Of a stretch of DNA of 64,000 nucleotides, positions 10,033-20,409 are shown piece after piece (the first letter of the stretch is position 1; each line of letters begins with the position of its first letter). Source of the stretch: Agapetus fuscipes (Eukaryota > Arthropoda > Insecta > Trichoptera > Glossosomatidae); the NCBI GenBank assembly GCA_951799405.1, contig OX637356.1:11493229-11557228 (forward strand), given 5' to 3'. The position numbers and the translations under genes are program-made. A model generated the notes under the pieces. The model was not told where the DNA came from, made no database searches, and saw nothing but the letters and a program-made list of their open reading frames with translations.

Positions 10033-10525
10033 TTTTTAAAAAAAATAATCTGTAACCTAATCTAAGTTTCAAAGATATGCGACATTGGGGATTCATATTA
10101 TATGCATTCTCACAAGCAGACACGTATAAGTTCACGATTGCAAATGCCGCATGTGAACCTACAAGATAAAAACCCAAATCTCAAATTAACACACACCCTG
10201 CAACTCTTACCGTCCTTCTCTGAAACAGGGAGGACATTGGAAAAGTGAACCATTTTCTACAGCACGAGTGGTCAGCCTCATACCAACCTGTCAGTCAATG
10301 AGCACAAAAAATGGTAAATAAAATGTGCAAAAAATAACTTTGGCAATCAAATAAGAAATCAAATTTACATAAAATTAAATTTTAAAATTTAATACCTTAC
10401 CCGCTAACATTGCAAATTAAACGTCATTTCTTTCGGTCCTTACATACTTTTTTCATTCCATTCAGAGTCAAAACCTTTTTCATGCACTCTCTCCTTTTGT
10501 TATGACTCCGAATACTCGTAGTATA
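10033..10525 (-). mobile_element. LINE 3' end with RepA UTR, reverse
   Basis: RepA (10033-10297) in reverse orientation is followed upstream by about 130 bp of AT-rich UTR. Then comes decayed coding sequence (about 10430-10520) reading, on the minus strand, SHNKRRECMKKVLTLNGM and KKVCKDRKK. The peptide matches the C-terminal tail of the LINE at 58981. It is one of four copies joining RepA to LINE coding sequence. Confidence 0.75.
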
Positions 10526-10529
10526 ATTA

Positions 10530-11300
10530 TGGATAAAAAAAATTCTACACGTGTGGACATAAAAGAAACAAGGGCTATTTTTTTCTTTACTTTTTTAATA
10601 CGTTCACAACACAGTTCATATCCACGAAAGGAAATCTTTTCTCACACAAAAGAATATTCTAGAAAAATAAAAAACATTTTTGCGGTTTTCCACGTAAGAC
10701 AATTTGCTTATGAATGTCAAAAGAAAACATCCTTGGAACTGAATATTTTTATTGGCTCATTTTTGTTCATAAAAATGTATCCTGTAGAATTTCTTTCGTA
10801 TTGTTTAAAGGGCGGCATCTGTTTTATAAGTTTTCCTTTAAAAAAAAACGAAAAATAAAAAGGTGCGATTTCATTCATGCGAAAAGTTTTTACAAGTACC
10901 CCAGTAACAAATATAACTCAAGCATCACGTAAATAGGAAATTTGTTTTGAAAATAAAACACTCACTAGAGGCGTTTTTTTATTTTCCATACATTATTTTG
11001 GTTACGCAATTTTTTAGTAAAAAGCAACACAGAGCAATGGTATTGTGTAATGTATCGTTTTATGTATTTTTTGTCCTTTATTGTAATACCAACAAAAAAA
11101 ACACTGTTACGGGTTTTGTTGAAAATTTTCAAGGCAACTTGCCAAAGGTTCCGAGAAAGAATCTCTACAGGTAAATATGAAGTAATATTTTCATTTTATC
11201 CAAATTTTGTAGAAGAAAATTTTCTGTATTTTTCTACTGATCTTTCGATACAACATACACCTTCTATATTCTATAATTTTAGTTTCAAAGATGTTTCTAA
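10530..11300. other. AT-rich DNA, one Repeat F copy
   Basis: Short open frames here lack family features. A Repeat F copy (CACTCACTAGAGGCGTT) lies at about 10950-11015. Confidence 0.4.
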
Positions 11301-11311
11301 TCTAATCTTGT

Positions 11312-11605
11312 CTTGTCTTGTCTTGTATCCTGCCGCCTTTCCTCTAGGGGTGGCCAGTACCTCCACACACGTGCCTCCACTTGACTCTGTCCTTACATAC
11401 TTCTTTCATCTCATCTAATTTCATCACTCTTTTCATGGATGCTCTTCTCTTGTTTCCACTCTGTAGATTCCATTCATTCGCAATCTCATTTATCTGATCA
11501 ATCCATTGTTTCCTAGGTCTTCCCCTTCCACGTTTACCTATTACATTCCCTTTATACACTCTTTTTGTCAGTCGGTCTCCACTCATCCTTTCAAATCTAA
11601 TTGTT
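11312..11605 (-). mobile_element. LINE 3' end with CAAGA tail
   Basis: The minus-strand frame reads FERMSGDRLTKRVYKGNV, KRGRGRPRKQWIDQINEI, KRRASMKRVMKLDEMKEV, CKDRVKWRHVCGGTGHP then stop at 11344. This is the conserved LINE C-terminal tail. The 3' end runs into repeated TCTTG on the plus strand (11312-11330), i.e. a CAAGA microsatellite tail. 5' truncated at about 11605, without intact RT. Confidence 0.85.
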
Positions 11606-11624
11606 CTAATCTAACTTGGAAAGA

Positions 11625-11700
11625 TATCGACGGTTAAAAGAAAGCAAGGCATAAGCGACGTTTTGGTCAAAAAGGAGTTATGAATGCTATCCTACTTTAA
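11625..11700 (+). repeat. Repeat G copy
   Basis: ATCGACGGTTAAAAG then GGCATAAGCGACGTTTTGG and GAGTTATGAATGCTATC. Other copies: 18655-18730 (same strand) and about 19525-19580 (reverse). Class unknown. Confidence 0.5.
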
Positions 11701-11707
11701 ATTTTCC

Positions 11708-11905
11708 TACTTAAAAAAAGGTTCACCTTTCCAATGTCAACCCTGTTTCAGGGAATGTCGGCAAGAGCTGCACAAGGTTAATGTTCATTTGATATTTGCG
11801 TTTTTATATTGTAGGTCCACATGTGGCATGTGTCAGCGCGAACTTATACATGTCTGCTTATGGGCATTCATTTAATATGAATCTTAAATGCTAATATTTT
11901 ATAGA
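11708..11905 (+). repeat. RepA copy, forward, 5' truncated
   Basis: Starts inside RepA at GGTTCACCTTTCCAATG and runs to the diverged end; the TTAGA tail is lost. Confidence 0.75.
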
Positions 11906-12042
11906 TACATTATTAAAGAGAAAAAGGGAAGGGAACGATAATGTTGAGGATATGAAAAAAGAGTGAAAGTTCAGAAAAAAGTTACAGAAAAGAAAATGAA
12001 TAACAACGTATCAATAAATGCAGTGGGTAACATAAGTCCCTT

Positions 12043-12430
12043 TAGTGCTTGATTGGCTTATGCCAGGGGCGTGCATCCCATACAGGCATATGCGCCTAAT
12101 AGGTAGGCAATGTAAAGTAAAATATCATTTAAGTTCGATCGGAGCCATCGCTAGCCCTTCAGTCAATTTCTAATGAGTTATTTTAAAGGAATATGAGAAA
12201 ATATTGATTTTGAAATGTTTTTGCCTATACCCTAAGCACACGCCTGGCTCATCTGAGGAATTTTCACATGAGCAATGTTTGTATGCGCAGTGGATCAATG
12301 TGTCTTATACAAACTAGAAATTGATTAAAAAAATCTCTCACTCTATCGTGTTTTACGTTTTTTTCTTAGCTCAGATTGTGCATTGAAAGGTCATCTTTGA
12401 ACCAAATGGTGGATAAGCCAAATCTCCAGT
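12043..12430 (+). mobile_element. MITE-1 copy with MITE-2 nested inside
   Basis: The MITE-1 end CCCTTTAGTGCTTGATTGGC begins at about 12048 and is broken by MITE-2 (12064-12248). It resumes at TCATCTGAGGAATTTTCACA and reaches GGTGGATAAGCC near 12418. MITE-1 is about 230 bp with about 25-bp inverted ends. Confidence 0.7.
12064..12248. mobile_element. MITE-2 copy
   Basis: Ends CCAGGGGCGTGCAT and, inverted, GCCAGGCGTGTGCTTAGGG form imperfect terminal inverted repeats. The interior carries TCGGAGCCATCGCTAGC and GAGAAAATATT. Sister copies: 28914-29094, 29358-29543, 55012-55172. It splits MITE-1, so it is the younger insertion. Confidence 0.75.
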
Positions 12431-12433
12431 AAA

Positions 12434-12818
12434 ATATGTACGGTGGAAATGAAGCATTTGAGAAGCATGACAGGAAAAGCTCTAAGGGATAGAGTTAGGA
12501 ATGAATGGGTAAAAAAAAAATGTAATTTGAAAGAGGATGTGAAAGTTAAGGTACAAAATAATGTGATGAGATGGTTTGGGCATGTGGAAAGAATGAATGA
12601 TGATAGACTGACAAAGTATGTATACCGAGGTAGTGTGAAAGGAAAAAGAGGTAAGGGACGACCGAGAAAAGTATGGAGTGATCAGATTGTGGAGATTGTG
12701 AAAGAATGGAATGTACAAAGCGAACGTAAAAGAAGAAAATGCATGGAAAAGGTGATGGATATGAATGAATTGAAAAGGTATGTAAGGATAGGAAAAAATG
12801 GAGGCAGCTCTGCAGACA
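12434..12818 (+). pseudogene. LINE C-terminal fragment trapped between MITE-1 pieces
   Basis: Encodes VEMKHLRSMTGKALRDRVRN through KRRKCMEKVMDMNELK, about 90% identical by eye to residues 388-498 of the ORF at 58977. A one-base deletion near 12775 shifts the frame just before the conserved CQDRKKW tail. The fragment stops in CTCTGCAG before the LINE's 3' tail, so it is truncated at both ends. Confidence 0.85.
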
Positions 12819-12819
12819 C

Positions 12820-12925
12820 TATCGTATTTTACGTTTTTTTCTTAGCTTAGATTGTGTAAAATGTTATTTTTAAGACAATACATTTAAAGATCATCTTTGA
12901 ATCAAATGGTGGATAAGCCAAATTT
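12820..12925 (+). repeat. Second MITE-1 segment flanking the LINE fragment
   Basis: CACTATCGTATTTTACG through GGTGGATAAGCC duplicates 12345-12418 in direct orientation. The two lie on either side of the 385-bp LINE fragment. Confidence 0.7.
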
Positions 12926-12927
12926 CC

Positions 12928-13137
12928 ATGGATTATTTTTTTGGACTTTTTTCGCATGTAAATACGGGCAAAGAAATAAATATAGCTGTCACGAAAACTT
13001 ATTGGAAAACGAACTGGAATTTGGGTGTGAATTCATGTCTTGCCTCGCGCGAGTCCACATTGTATCTCTCCTTGGAGGTCCTTTCTGAGAATCGCATTTC
13101 GACCTATATTCCGTTTAACCCCGAGGTCAACAAATAA
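12928..13137 (+). CDS. Unassigned open frame, possible exon
   Basis: A 69-codon frame with NTGKEINIAVTKTYWKTNW and RESTLYLSLEVLSENRIS, ending in FNPEVNK. Its residue composition looks more protein-like than most open frames in the window, and the terminal stop falls in AAATAAACG. I do not recognise the family, see no clear splice acceptor or promoter, and it abuts a MITE. It could be a relic of an unknown mobile element or chance. Confidence 0.2.
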   Translation: MDYFFGLFSHVNTGKEINIAVTKTYWKTNWNLGVNSCLASRESTLYLSLEVLSENRISTYIPFNPEVNK

Positions 13138-13139
13138 AC

Positions 13140-14084
13140 GACACAACGCGCTCTGCACAAATATCATCCGTTAAACTCAATATTATATACACACAAGTTA
13201 TTCGTTGGTTATTTGAACTGGTTGGTTTTGTATTTGTTTATTCAAAGGAGAAGATGACCTTCGATATGCCTAGTCCGGGATTAAGTACACTTAGTGCCCT
13301 GGTGCGAGGAATGACATGGGGCCTCACACCCAACTTTTTTGAACTTACAGGTATAAACCAAAGCTAATCTGAGTAAGTACTAGGTACGACATAACTGAAA
13401 CTAATTAATTAATTAAATTCTTGAACACAGGTTTTTTCATATTATCTCAAAAAATGTTTACATTACCTGAATAATTAGTCATAGACTTTCTAGACATTGT
13501 ATCATTCCATAATTATAAAGAACAAAAATATTTCCAAAATATGAAACAACAAAATTAGAACTAGAAAATAGGAAAAAAATGAGTTTTTTTAAATATTTTT
13601 TTGTGGCGTCATTTTTTGAGTTGTATATAAAATTTTAACTTTAAAATTTAGGTAAAAAATCAGTTAGCATGCTTGATTTTTTCCATTAATTTCAATTATT
13701 TACTAAGCCATATTTTTAACATTTTTTAAAAACAACGACAATTTTTTGTCCGGCCTATTTCGATATTTACTAGAAATTCTTCCTTAGCAAAACTTAAGCG
13801 TTCAGATGTCAATGGAGAATACAGGCAATAATGTAAAATTTTGCGATTTAATTGCCATCGATTGATTAGAAGTAGAAAAAATGTTTTAAATGAAAATTAA
13901 TTATGTTTCAATTCGCTTTACCTGTGAAATGAGTTTGTTTTATCTGTAAGATTATGTCAATCATATCCTTTCAAATATGTTTTATGATTAGTCCATGCCA
14001 ATTGAAAAACTCCGATTACTATGAAAGGTTCTTAAAAAGGAAATGGTTTTGGGTTTATTTTTCATACTTAAATTTTGTAGTTAC
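13140..14084. other. AT-rich DNA with a fold-back-element arm remnant
   Basis: About 13578-13720 resembles the right arm of the TTAA fold-back element at 25064 (TTTTTTTGTGGCGTCA, CATGCTTGATTTTTTCC). Elsewhere nothing was recognised. Confidence 0.5.
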
Positions 14085-14280
14085 TAGGCTGGTCGTGGAG
14101 ATAAAGCGTTGGCACTCGAATTTGCGTCATTGACACTAACGCCGGTTCGAACTCCGAGTGCGCTGTGCCCTATCGACAATAACTTCGAACCTGGTTCAAC
14201 AGATGCACACAAGCATCCGCTTTTGCATGAAGGTAAACTGACCAGGAAAAATAGGTCGGTGAATTGCAACATTAGTTCCC
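14085..14280 (+). mobile_element. SINE-3 (tRNA-derived) copy
   Basis: The head has GATAAAGCGTTGGCACTCG and box-B-like GGTTCGAACTCCG. The body has AACTTCGAACCTGGTTCAAC and CTGACCAGGAAAAATAGG. It shares body motifs with 20600-20820 (+) and 60862-61095 (-). Confidence 0.65.
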
Positions 14281-14284
14281 CAAA

Positions 14285-15120
14285 GACCCAAAAGTTATCT
14301 ATAATAATTAATCAATGGTTCTCCATGAAAGATTATCTTTATGTAATTTTTAAAATATCAAAAACAAACATTTGAGAAACCCCTTTTGTTTATAAAAAAA
14401 AACGTTTCATAAACAAACACCTTCAGTAGCTAAAATATAAAAGACACAACATCTTCTCAATGAAAAGGAAGTAGGTACTTGTACAAAAGTCTATCTTTAT
14501 TTCCTACAAAACACCCACAAATGTTGTCCTTAAATTTGTGTTTTACAAGCCATTACACAGAGAGCTCGAGCACAAGAGGTCACGGCTTAATATTCCAAAA
14601 AACCTCCTTGAGCATAAAAAGTCACCGCTGATACTGTGTGTGGTATTTCTTTTTGATAACCGCACCAGGTCAAGGGTCCGCAAAAATACTACCAAAGAAA
14701 AATATATCAAATCGTAGCAAAGGAAACTAATTGAGCGACTCTAGTGAACGTTTACGTTTTCACATATTTTTTGTGTAACGCTACTTTTGAGTTTGAACGT
14801 AATGTTTTGTGCGTTTAAGCTCAAATATAGCTAAGTATGGTTAATTGAAACTGCGCCTCTAGTGATCGTTTTTGTTTCTAAACATTTTTGATAGTTGAAT
14901 TTTATCCTACGAGTATGAGTGTTTTTCGGTGAAATTTTTCGAGATGACCTCGCAGCAAATTCCAATAAAACCTTTTATTTCTTATGAATGAAACACGTAG
15001 TAAGGGTACGAGTATTTTTTTTACTAATGTATAAATTTATTCACTTTGCCAAAGTCACCTCTGTTTGAGGGAAGCGTTGTAAAAAAAGTTTCCAATTGCA
15101 TTATCAATTTCAGAGGCCTT
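14285..15120. other. Intergenic DNA with Repeat F pieces and a RepA scrap
   Basis: Repeat F-like segments lie at about 14725-14830 and 14850-14890. A short RepA piece (TTCACTTTGCCAAAGTCACC) lies at about 15040-15076. No gene. Confidence 0.45.
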
Positions 15121-15122
15121 TA

Positions 15123-15360
15123 GACCAGTCCGTCCGTAGTCCAGTGGTAGCACTTCGGACTCGTTAATGGAAGGCTGCGGGTTGGAATCCAGGGGAAACA
15201 CAAAAAATACACCATTTACATTTTCAAATATGCTCTTCGTTGGGTTGAAAAGTTCATAAAACCTTTACCAAAGGCCGGTCACTAAGGGTCTATTGAGCCT
15301 TACAGCAAATGGTTCTTGCTTGAGAATTGGCGCTTTGTAGCGACGACCAAGCTCGTAAAA
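15123..15360 (+). mobile_element. SINE-1 copy ending at SINE-2
   Basis: Head GTCCGTAGTCCAGTGGTAGC (box A) with GGGTTGGAATCCAGG in place of box B. The body runs to GACGACCAAGCTCGTA, where SINE-2 begins directly. Both tail types are absent, so SINE-2 inserted at or replaced the tail. Confidence 0.85.
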
Positions 15361-15361
15361 A

Positions 15362-15695
15362 GTCCGGTGGATAGCTCAGTTGGTAGAATGCTTTTATGCT
15401 ATGCCAAGGCAAAGTGTTCGATCCTTATCGATAGTGTCAGAAATGATTTCCCGTTTTGGTGTTTATTTCAAACCCCAATAAATATCGCCAAGGGTTACTC
15501 AGCCTTTATATAAAATGAAAACCAGTCCCTTCAAGAGCTGGGAAGCACCCAATTCAACTGAAGTGGTTGGTTTGAGGCCGGCCCCCTTCCGTAAAAAATA
15601 AATAGGTCCCAAATCGATACGAGTGACCCCTTCGGAGATAACGCAGGCAATAAGTTGCACTATGTAAGTAGCTTAGTTGCGCTTTTTTTTTAATT
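15362..15695 (+). mobile_element. SINE-2 (tRNA-derived), near full length
   Basis: Head GTCCGGTGGATAGCTCAGTT, GGTAGAATGC (box A), box B decayed to GTTCGATCC. The body has GATTTCCCGTTTTGGTGTTT and ACTGAAGTGGTTGG, ending TAGCTTAGTTGCGC. Reference copy for the family together with 16236-16562. Confidence 0.88.
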
Positions 15696-15699
15696 CAAA

Positions 15700-16235
15700 A
15701 TGAATCTTCACTGTCAATACACACACCCTTCAACTTTTGCATACCTTAATTTTAATTTTTATTCGAACTTGAAACTAAAATGATATTTCTTCTGGATATT
15801 CCGGCATCAAAAGACGTCCTTAGACTTTTATCTCTCAAGGTGTTGCAGTGCGCTGCAGACTTCTTTTGTGGGGAAAAAAGTTTTTTTGATTTTTGGATGA
15901 AGCGCTGGAGTTGAAAAAGTTTTTCGATAACCAGAAAGATATGGCTGGAAGCGCCTTTGAATCATAAACGTCGACTGCTTCAGGTCAAGGGAAAGATGTT
16001 CATTTCATTTGATTTTTTTTTTAAGGTAGGTACATATAATACACTTTATTTTCAAATGCAAAAATTTTTTTTGGGTTCAAATGGTGTTATTTACATACGG
16101 CAAATCCATGGTTCAACGACCACCTAACGTGAATTTTCAATACAATAAAAAACAAAGAAGAATGAATCTACTATGGATCAAACTTGTTGTGAGAAACTCC
16201 GAGAGAGTAATGTTTTTTTTAGTGGATAACGCAAC
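15700..16235. other. Unassigned DNA
   Basis: No known repeat except about 16090-16240, which resembles sequence near 43905-43980 (CAAATCCATGGTTCAACGAC versus CAAATCCATAGCTCAACCGC). No gene is supported. Confidence 0.4.
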
Positions 16236-16562
16236 TAAAACGCAACTAAGCTACACATATAGTGTAACTTCTTGCCGCGTTATCCCCAAGGGGTCGCATG
16301 TGGCGAGTTGAACCTTTTTATTTTTAGAGGTAAGGGGGTCGGCCTTACGCCAACCACTTCAGTTGAAGTGGGGGGTTCCCAGCTCCCGAGAGAGCTGGTA
16401 CTCATTTCTTGTGAAGGCTGAGCAAACCTTGCCGGTATTTTATTTCGGGGTTTGAAATAAACACCGAAACGGGAAATCATTTCTGACAACCTCGGTGGGA
16501 TTCGAACCCCTAGCTCACGGCATGGAATGCAAGCACTCTACCAACTGAGCTATCGACCGGAC
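16236..16562 (-). mobile_element. SINE-2, full length, reverse
   Basis: Best-preserved SINE-2: AACTAAGCTACACATATAG at the tail, CTCGGTGGGATTCGAACCCC (box B complement), ACCAACTGAGCTATCGACCG (box A complement). The tRNA-like head lacks a paired acceptor stem. Confidence 0.9.
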
Positions 16563-16599
16563 CGGATCATTGTATTAAAATGGAAAAATAACCACGTAA

Positions 16600-16755
16600 A
16601 AGCATTGTTCGATCACAAAACATGAAAATCCAAATCTCAAAATATGAACATAAAGCCTGCAACTTTGGACGACCTTCCCTGAAACGGGGGTGATAGTAAC
16701 AAATTAATATTGTTTTAGATAACGGTAGGTCAGCCTCATATTAATTAGTTATAAC
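16600..16755 (-). repeat. RepA copy, reverse, partial
   Basis: Carries CTTCCCTGAAACGGGGGTGA; no tail and a diverged end. Confidence 0.65.
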
Positions 16756-17090
16756 GCCCCCCAAGTGCTTGTTTGGCTTATCTAACATATGTTTCAAAGA
16801 TGACCTTTAAATAACATTGTCCATTCTACACAATTTAAGCTAAGAAAAAACTATAGTGCGAGATTTGTTAGACTAATATTAAATTTGTGAAAATTCATAT
16901 TTTCAAAATCAATTTCCAGTATTCACATGACACATAGGTTCAATACACGTACAAACATTGGTTAGGTGAAATTACCTCTGTTTGAAAGATAAACTCTGCA
17001 GAGGATCTGGCCACCCCTAGCGGAATGGCGACAGAGTTACAGAGTTACAGTTACAGTTACCTCTGTTAGAGATAAGACAAACACGCACTA
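16752..17090 (+). mobile_element. MITE-1 copy split by a LINE tail
   Basis: Ends CCAAGTGCTTGTTTGGCTTA and, inverted, AGTGCGTGTTTGTCTTATC. It is interrupted at 16983-17056 by a LINE 3' tail. Confidence 0.8.
16983..17056 (+). mobile_element. Minimal LINE 3'-tail insertion with 11-bp duplication
   Basis: 74 bp containing AACTCTGCAGAGGATCTGGC, CACCCCTAGCGGAATGGCGA and a TTACAG tail. These are the last bases of the LINE at 58981. Flanked by TTACCTCTGTT at 16972-16982 and 17057-17067. A very short, severely 5'-truncated insertion. Confidence 0.85.
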
Positions 17091-17109
17091 TGATGGTGAA
17101 GAAAAGTTA

Positions 17110-17265
17110 AAGAACATTCTATAATCAATAAATCTAAGCTTAAAAGACATATTCAGATTAAAGGCTCAAATTAAATGCATGGCCACAGACAGGCACATGC
17201 AGGTTCACGCCTACACATTCTGCATGTGTGCAATTTCAAAATACGATCTCAAACATCGGTTTGAT
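17110..17265 (-). repeat. RepA copy, reverse, partial
   Basis: Tail half only: AATCTAAGCTTAAAAGACAT to ATACGATCTCAAACATC. Confidence 0.6.
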
Positions 17266-17499
17266 TGCTTTGTAGTTTGCTACAATGGCTATATTTGTTA
17301 ATCGTAACTGCAGCTATTAACTGAGAGCATCCCTAATTAAGAAGGATTTATGTGTGTTTGAAAGATAAATATATTTTTTCAGGGTTAAGGACAAAGTTTA
17401 TGGGATAGTCTTATGGTTTAGTCTTTTAATAAAAATGTCAACATTAAACGATTTTGGCAATGTCATATTTTTCGTAATGAAAATCTTACATAATAAATA

Positions 17500-17575
17500 C
17501 CAGACCGGGGCTGGAAGTCCGGCGACGGGAATACTTACGGAATATCGGTAAAATTTGTATGAAGAGTAATCCAGC
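17500..17575 (+). repeat. MITE-6 half copy
   Basis: GGGGCTGGAAGTCCGGCGAC, GAATATCGGTAAAATTTG and ATGAAGAGTAATCCAGCTGT match the arms of the inverted-repeat element at 28362-28540. It abuts a MITE-4 end at 17573. Confidence 0.6.
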
Positions 17576-17715
17576 TGTACCCTGAGTACAAGGTGCAAAA
17601 CTTGAGTGAAGTAAAGTTTACGGAAAGTATTAAAGAGTGGTTTCCCCAAAATCTGCCGTTTTGTTTATTTGAACTTGATTTTCTTCGTCACTGTAACTCT
17701 TTTGCTAAGACCATA
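17573..17715 (+). repeat. MITE-4 partial copy
   Basis: GTACCCTGAGTACAAGGTGC, AAAACTTGAGTGAAGTAAAG, then CCAAAATCTGCCGTTTTG. It is the left arm of the element complete at 31026-31275; the right arm is missing. Confidence 0.65.
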
Positions 17716-17727
17716 AGAACCTATAAG

Positions 17728-17990
17728 TCATTCCTTGATTTATAGGTTGGTATGAGGCTGACCACCCATACTGTAAAAAATGGTTCACTTTGCCAATGTC
17801 ACCCCTGTTTCAGGGAATGTCGGCAGGAGTTGCAGGGCTTATGTTCATTTGAGTTTGGCTTTTATTTGTAAGTACCTACACAATCAGCATTTGTAAGCGC
17901 GAACTACACGTGTTTGTTTGTGGGCATACATCTGAGAGCTTTAAATGAATATACCCTTGCAACTTAGATTATTATTATTATTATTATTGT
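17728..17990 (+). repeat. RepA copy with ATT microsatellite tail
   Basis: Near-consensus copy from ATTCCTTGATTTATAGG; the tail has switched to ATTATTATTATTATTATT. Confidence 0.85.
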
Positions 17991-18044
17991 GGTATTTATG
18001 TGGATTATTTGTTGATTGTTAAAATGGAATTTGTTGTAGGTATA

Positions 18045-18280
18045 AACATATAAGTTGTCATGCGGCTGACCACCCATGTTATAGAAAATGGTTCACTTTG
18101 CCAATGTCACCCTTGTTTTAGGAAAGAGTTGCAGGGGTGTATGTTCATTTGGGATCTGGGTTTTATGTTGTAAGTTCACACGCGGCATGTGTGATCGCGA
18201 ACTTATACGTGCCTGACATCCCCAATGTTACATATCTTTGCAACTTAAGTACATTAGATTAGAGATTAGAAAATAAAAAT
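18045..18280 (+). repeat. RepA copy, forward
   Basis: Starts ATAAGTTGTCATGCGGCTGA. A small internal deletion removes part of the GGGAAGGTCGGCA segment. Confidence 0.8.
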
Positions 18281-18335
18281 TAACAATTAACTAATGACAT
18301 CTAATGAACCAGGTTTTAAATTATCGTAATGGGGT

Positions 18336-18412
18336 TCAATGGGATTCGAACCAGCGTTGTTTTTATTTAAAACACGTCACAACATCTTGACCAATTGGGC
18401 CAAAGAGCTGAC
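18336..18412 (-). repeat. tRNA-like SINE head remnant
   Basis: Minus strand has TTTGGCCCAATTGGTCAAGA (box A-like) and CTGGTTCGAATCCC (box B-like) but no acceptor stem. Probably a SINE-3 relative. Confidence 0.5.
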
Positions 18413-18419
18413 ATTATTC

Positions 18420-18945
18420 CTCGTGTAAAAGCATGTTTTCTATGTTTGTTTTGCAAAATCATGCAATATATATTTTTTTAAATAATTTGCAGATAATATA
18501 AGATTTTTTTCTTCGTTTATGGATAAGTTAATCGTTTTTTTATTAAAAAGGCGAGCCATGTTCATCGTGATGTATCGGTTTCCATATAAACTTTACAATG
18601 GAACTCTGAGGCAAGAAGTCGCCCTTGACCCCGCGCATCCAAAACATTCATTATATCGACGTTTAAAAGGAAGTTGGGCATAAGCGACGTTTTGGTAACA
18701 AATGAGTTATGAATGCTATCATACTTAAAATTTTCTCTTTTTAATGCGCTAACTCCCATAGCGCTACGATGATTTTTTGTTGTTGTTTATGCCCAAGCAA
18801 GCAACTGCGTTTTCGAAGTATGGTTTAGGTGTAACCGACAAGATTTTGGCCTTTTTTTTGTCCTAAAGGTGTTTGTGACATAAAAAATCGTAAAACCACA
18901 TTAATAGGAATGCCAATAAACGACTTTATTTTTTTTTTGTGTAGA
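18420..18945. other. Unassigned DNA with a Repeat G copy
   Basis: Repeat G at 18655-18730. Otherwise no gene or repeat was recognised. Confidence 0.4.
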
Positions 18946-18949
18946 GCTA

Positions 18950-19030
18950 TATATATATATATATTTGGATAATTTGTTTTTTTAAAAAGCGCCGTTTTCG
19001 TGTGTAGCACACCTCAAGGGCCCTTTTATT
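18950..19030 (-). repeat. Isolated SINE-1 tail type 2 fragment
   Basis: AGCGCCGTTTTCGTGTGTAG and CACACCTCAAGGGCCC are the reverse complement of tail type 2. A run of TATATA lies just upstream. Confidence 0.6.
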
Positions 19031-19034
19031 GTTT

Positions 19035-19670
19035 GGTTTGTCTTTATTCCTCACTCACTCACACAAAACTTTAAGTTCACCCACTCACACATAGTTTTTA
19101 GTCCCTAAATGACTGACTGAACATGTAAGTCTTTAATTTTTTCTTAAATGATGCTTCAGTACTCGCCGTATCTAAATCTGAAAATATAAATCTAAGCTGC
19201 AAATATATATATATCATGTGTTCGAGATTGTAAGATAAAGAAAAAATAATATCGCTAAAAAATTTAACTGATGATATGGGAATTCCATATTTTAATATTC
19301 AATTAATGTATGGGAATTAAATGAATGTAGGGTAATTTGAAATGCAGGGGAATTATGTATAATGGTAGGTATAAAAATGAGAATTTGAGATAATCTCAAC
19401 TCTGTGAGATATAATCAATCTCAGCTCGTATAAGAAATGACGTGTCAGAATCTAATTGATAAAACAAATGATAAAAAATAAAAAAGTTGTGCCATTTTTC
19501 TGCAATCTTAAACTTTAAACTGCTCTCCTAAACAATTTAGTTTTGGTCGCTTATGCCCTATTACCTTTTAACCGTCGATATCGACAATGGACTCGACAAG
19601 ATTTATGGCAGTTTAACAATGTTGTCGGTAACTGAAGGAGATGGACCAATACCAGTTACAATGACGTCAT
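19035..19670. other. AT-rich DNA
   Basis: Only a reverse Repeat G piece (about 19525-19580) was recognised. Confidence 0.4.
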
Positions 19671-19679
19671 TCTATTAAC

Positions 19680-19855
19680 ATGTCGTCTCCTTAGCGCTTG
19701 TTTGTCTTATGTCCATCAGAGGTTATTTCACATGAGCAATGCTTGTATGTGCATTCGACCAGTGTGTCCTATGAAAACTGGAAATCGATTTTAAAATAAT
19801 TAAAAAAGCTGTCACAGTATTGCGTTGTCCGTTTTTTTCTTAGTTCAGATTGTAT
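19680..19855 (+). repeat. MITE-1 partial copy
   Basis: Begins CTCCTTAGCGCTTGTTTGTC and has CACATGAGCAATGCTTGTAT; ends TTTTTCTTAGTTCAGATTG where RepA starts. Confidence 0.7.
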
Positions 19856-19856
19856 G

Positions 19857-20103
19857 TTCCTTGACTTATAGGTTGGTATGCGCCATGCGGCTGACCACCC
19901 ATGCTGTAGAAAATAGTTCATTTTTCTAATGTCACCCCGGTTCCAGGGAAGGTCGGCAGGAGCTGCAGGGTGTATGTTCATTTGAGATTCGGGTTTTTAT
20001 ATTGTAGGTCCACATGCGGCATTTTTAGACGTGTCTTGCTTGTAAAAATGCGTATAATGTGAATCTTTAATGTTACATATATTTGCAACTTAGATTAGAT
20101 TAG
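19857..20103 (+). repeat. RepA copy, forward
   Basis: Joined directly to MITE-1 at TTCCTTGACTTATAGGTTGG. It carries a small internal duplication (ATGCGCCATGCGG) and ends AACTTAGATTAGATTAG. Confidence 0.85.
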
Positions 20104-20104
20104 T

Positions 20105-20402
20105 ATAACTGTATAACATAGTGACACCAGTATGTCTACGGATCTCTTGGTTTGGAATCTTGTCCCTGAGGCTGGTTCTCACTTTCTCAGTATCCTCCTT
20201 TCAATGGCTCTTTGGCACGTCCTCAGTCTGTTGGCGCTATCCTAAGTTAGCCCTTTTGTTTCCAAGCCATAGGGTGGATACTGAAAGTACGCATGGCTTA
20301 AAGACTCTGCGTTTCAGGTTCACATGCATTTTTGTTTCGTTGAGGATGTAGCCTAGATTTCCGAAAGCTGCCCACCTTAGTGCTATTTTTCTGGTGATTT
20401 TT
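20105..20402 (-). pseudogene. Decayed LINE reverse-transcriptase C-terminal region
   Basis: Minus-strand reading with stops and shifts gives TRKIALRWAAFGNLGYILN, LKRRVFKPCVLSVSTLW, and SLRDKIPNQEIRRHTGVT. These match the region after the RT palm in RTE/jockey-type elements (LRDRIRNxEIRRRTxVTD). No intact frame remains. Confidence 0.7.
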
Positions 20403-20409
20403 TATTAAC

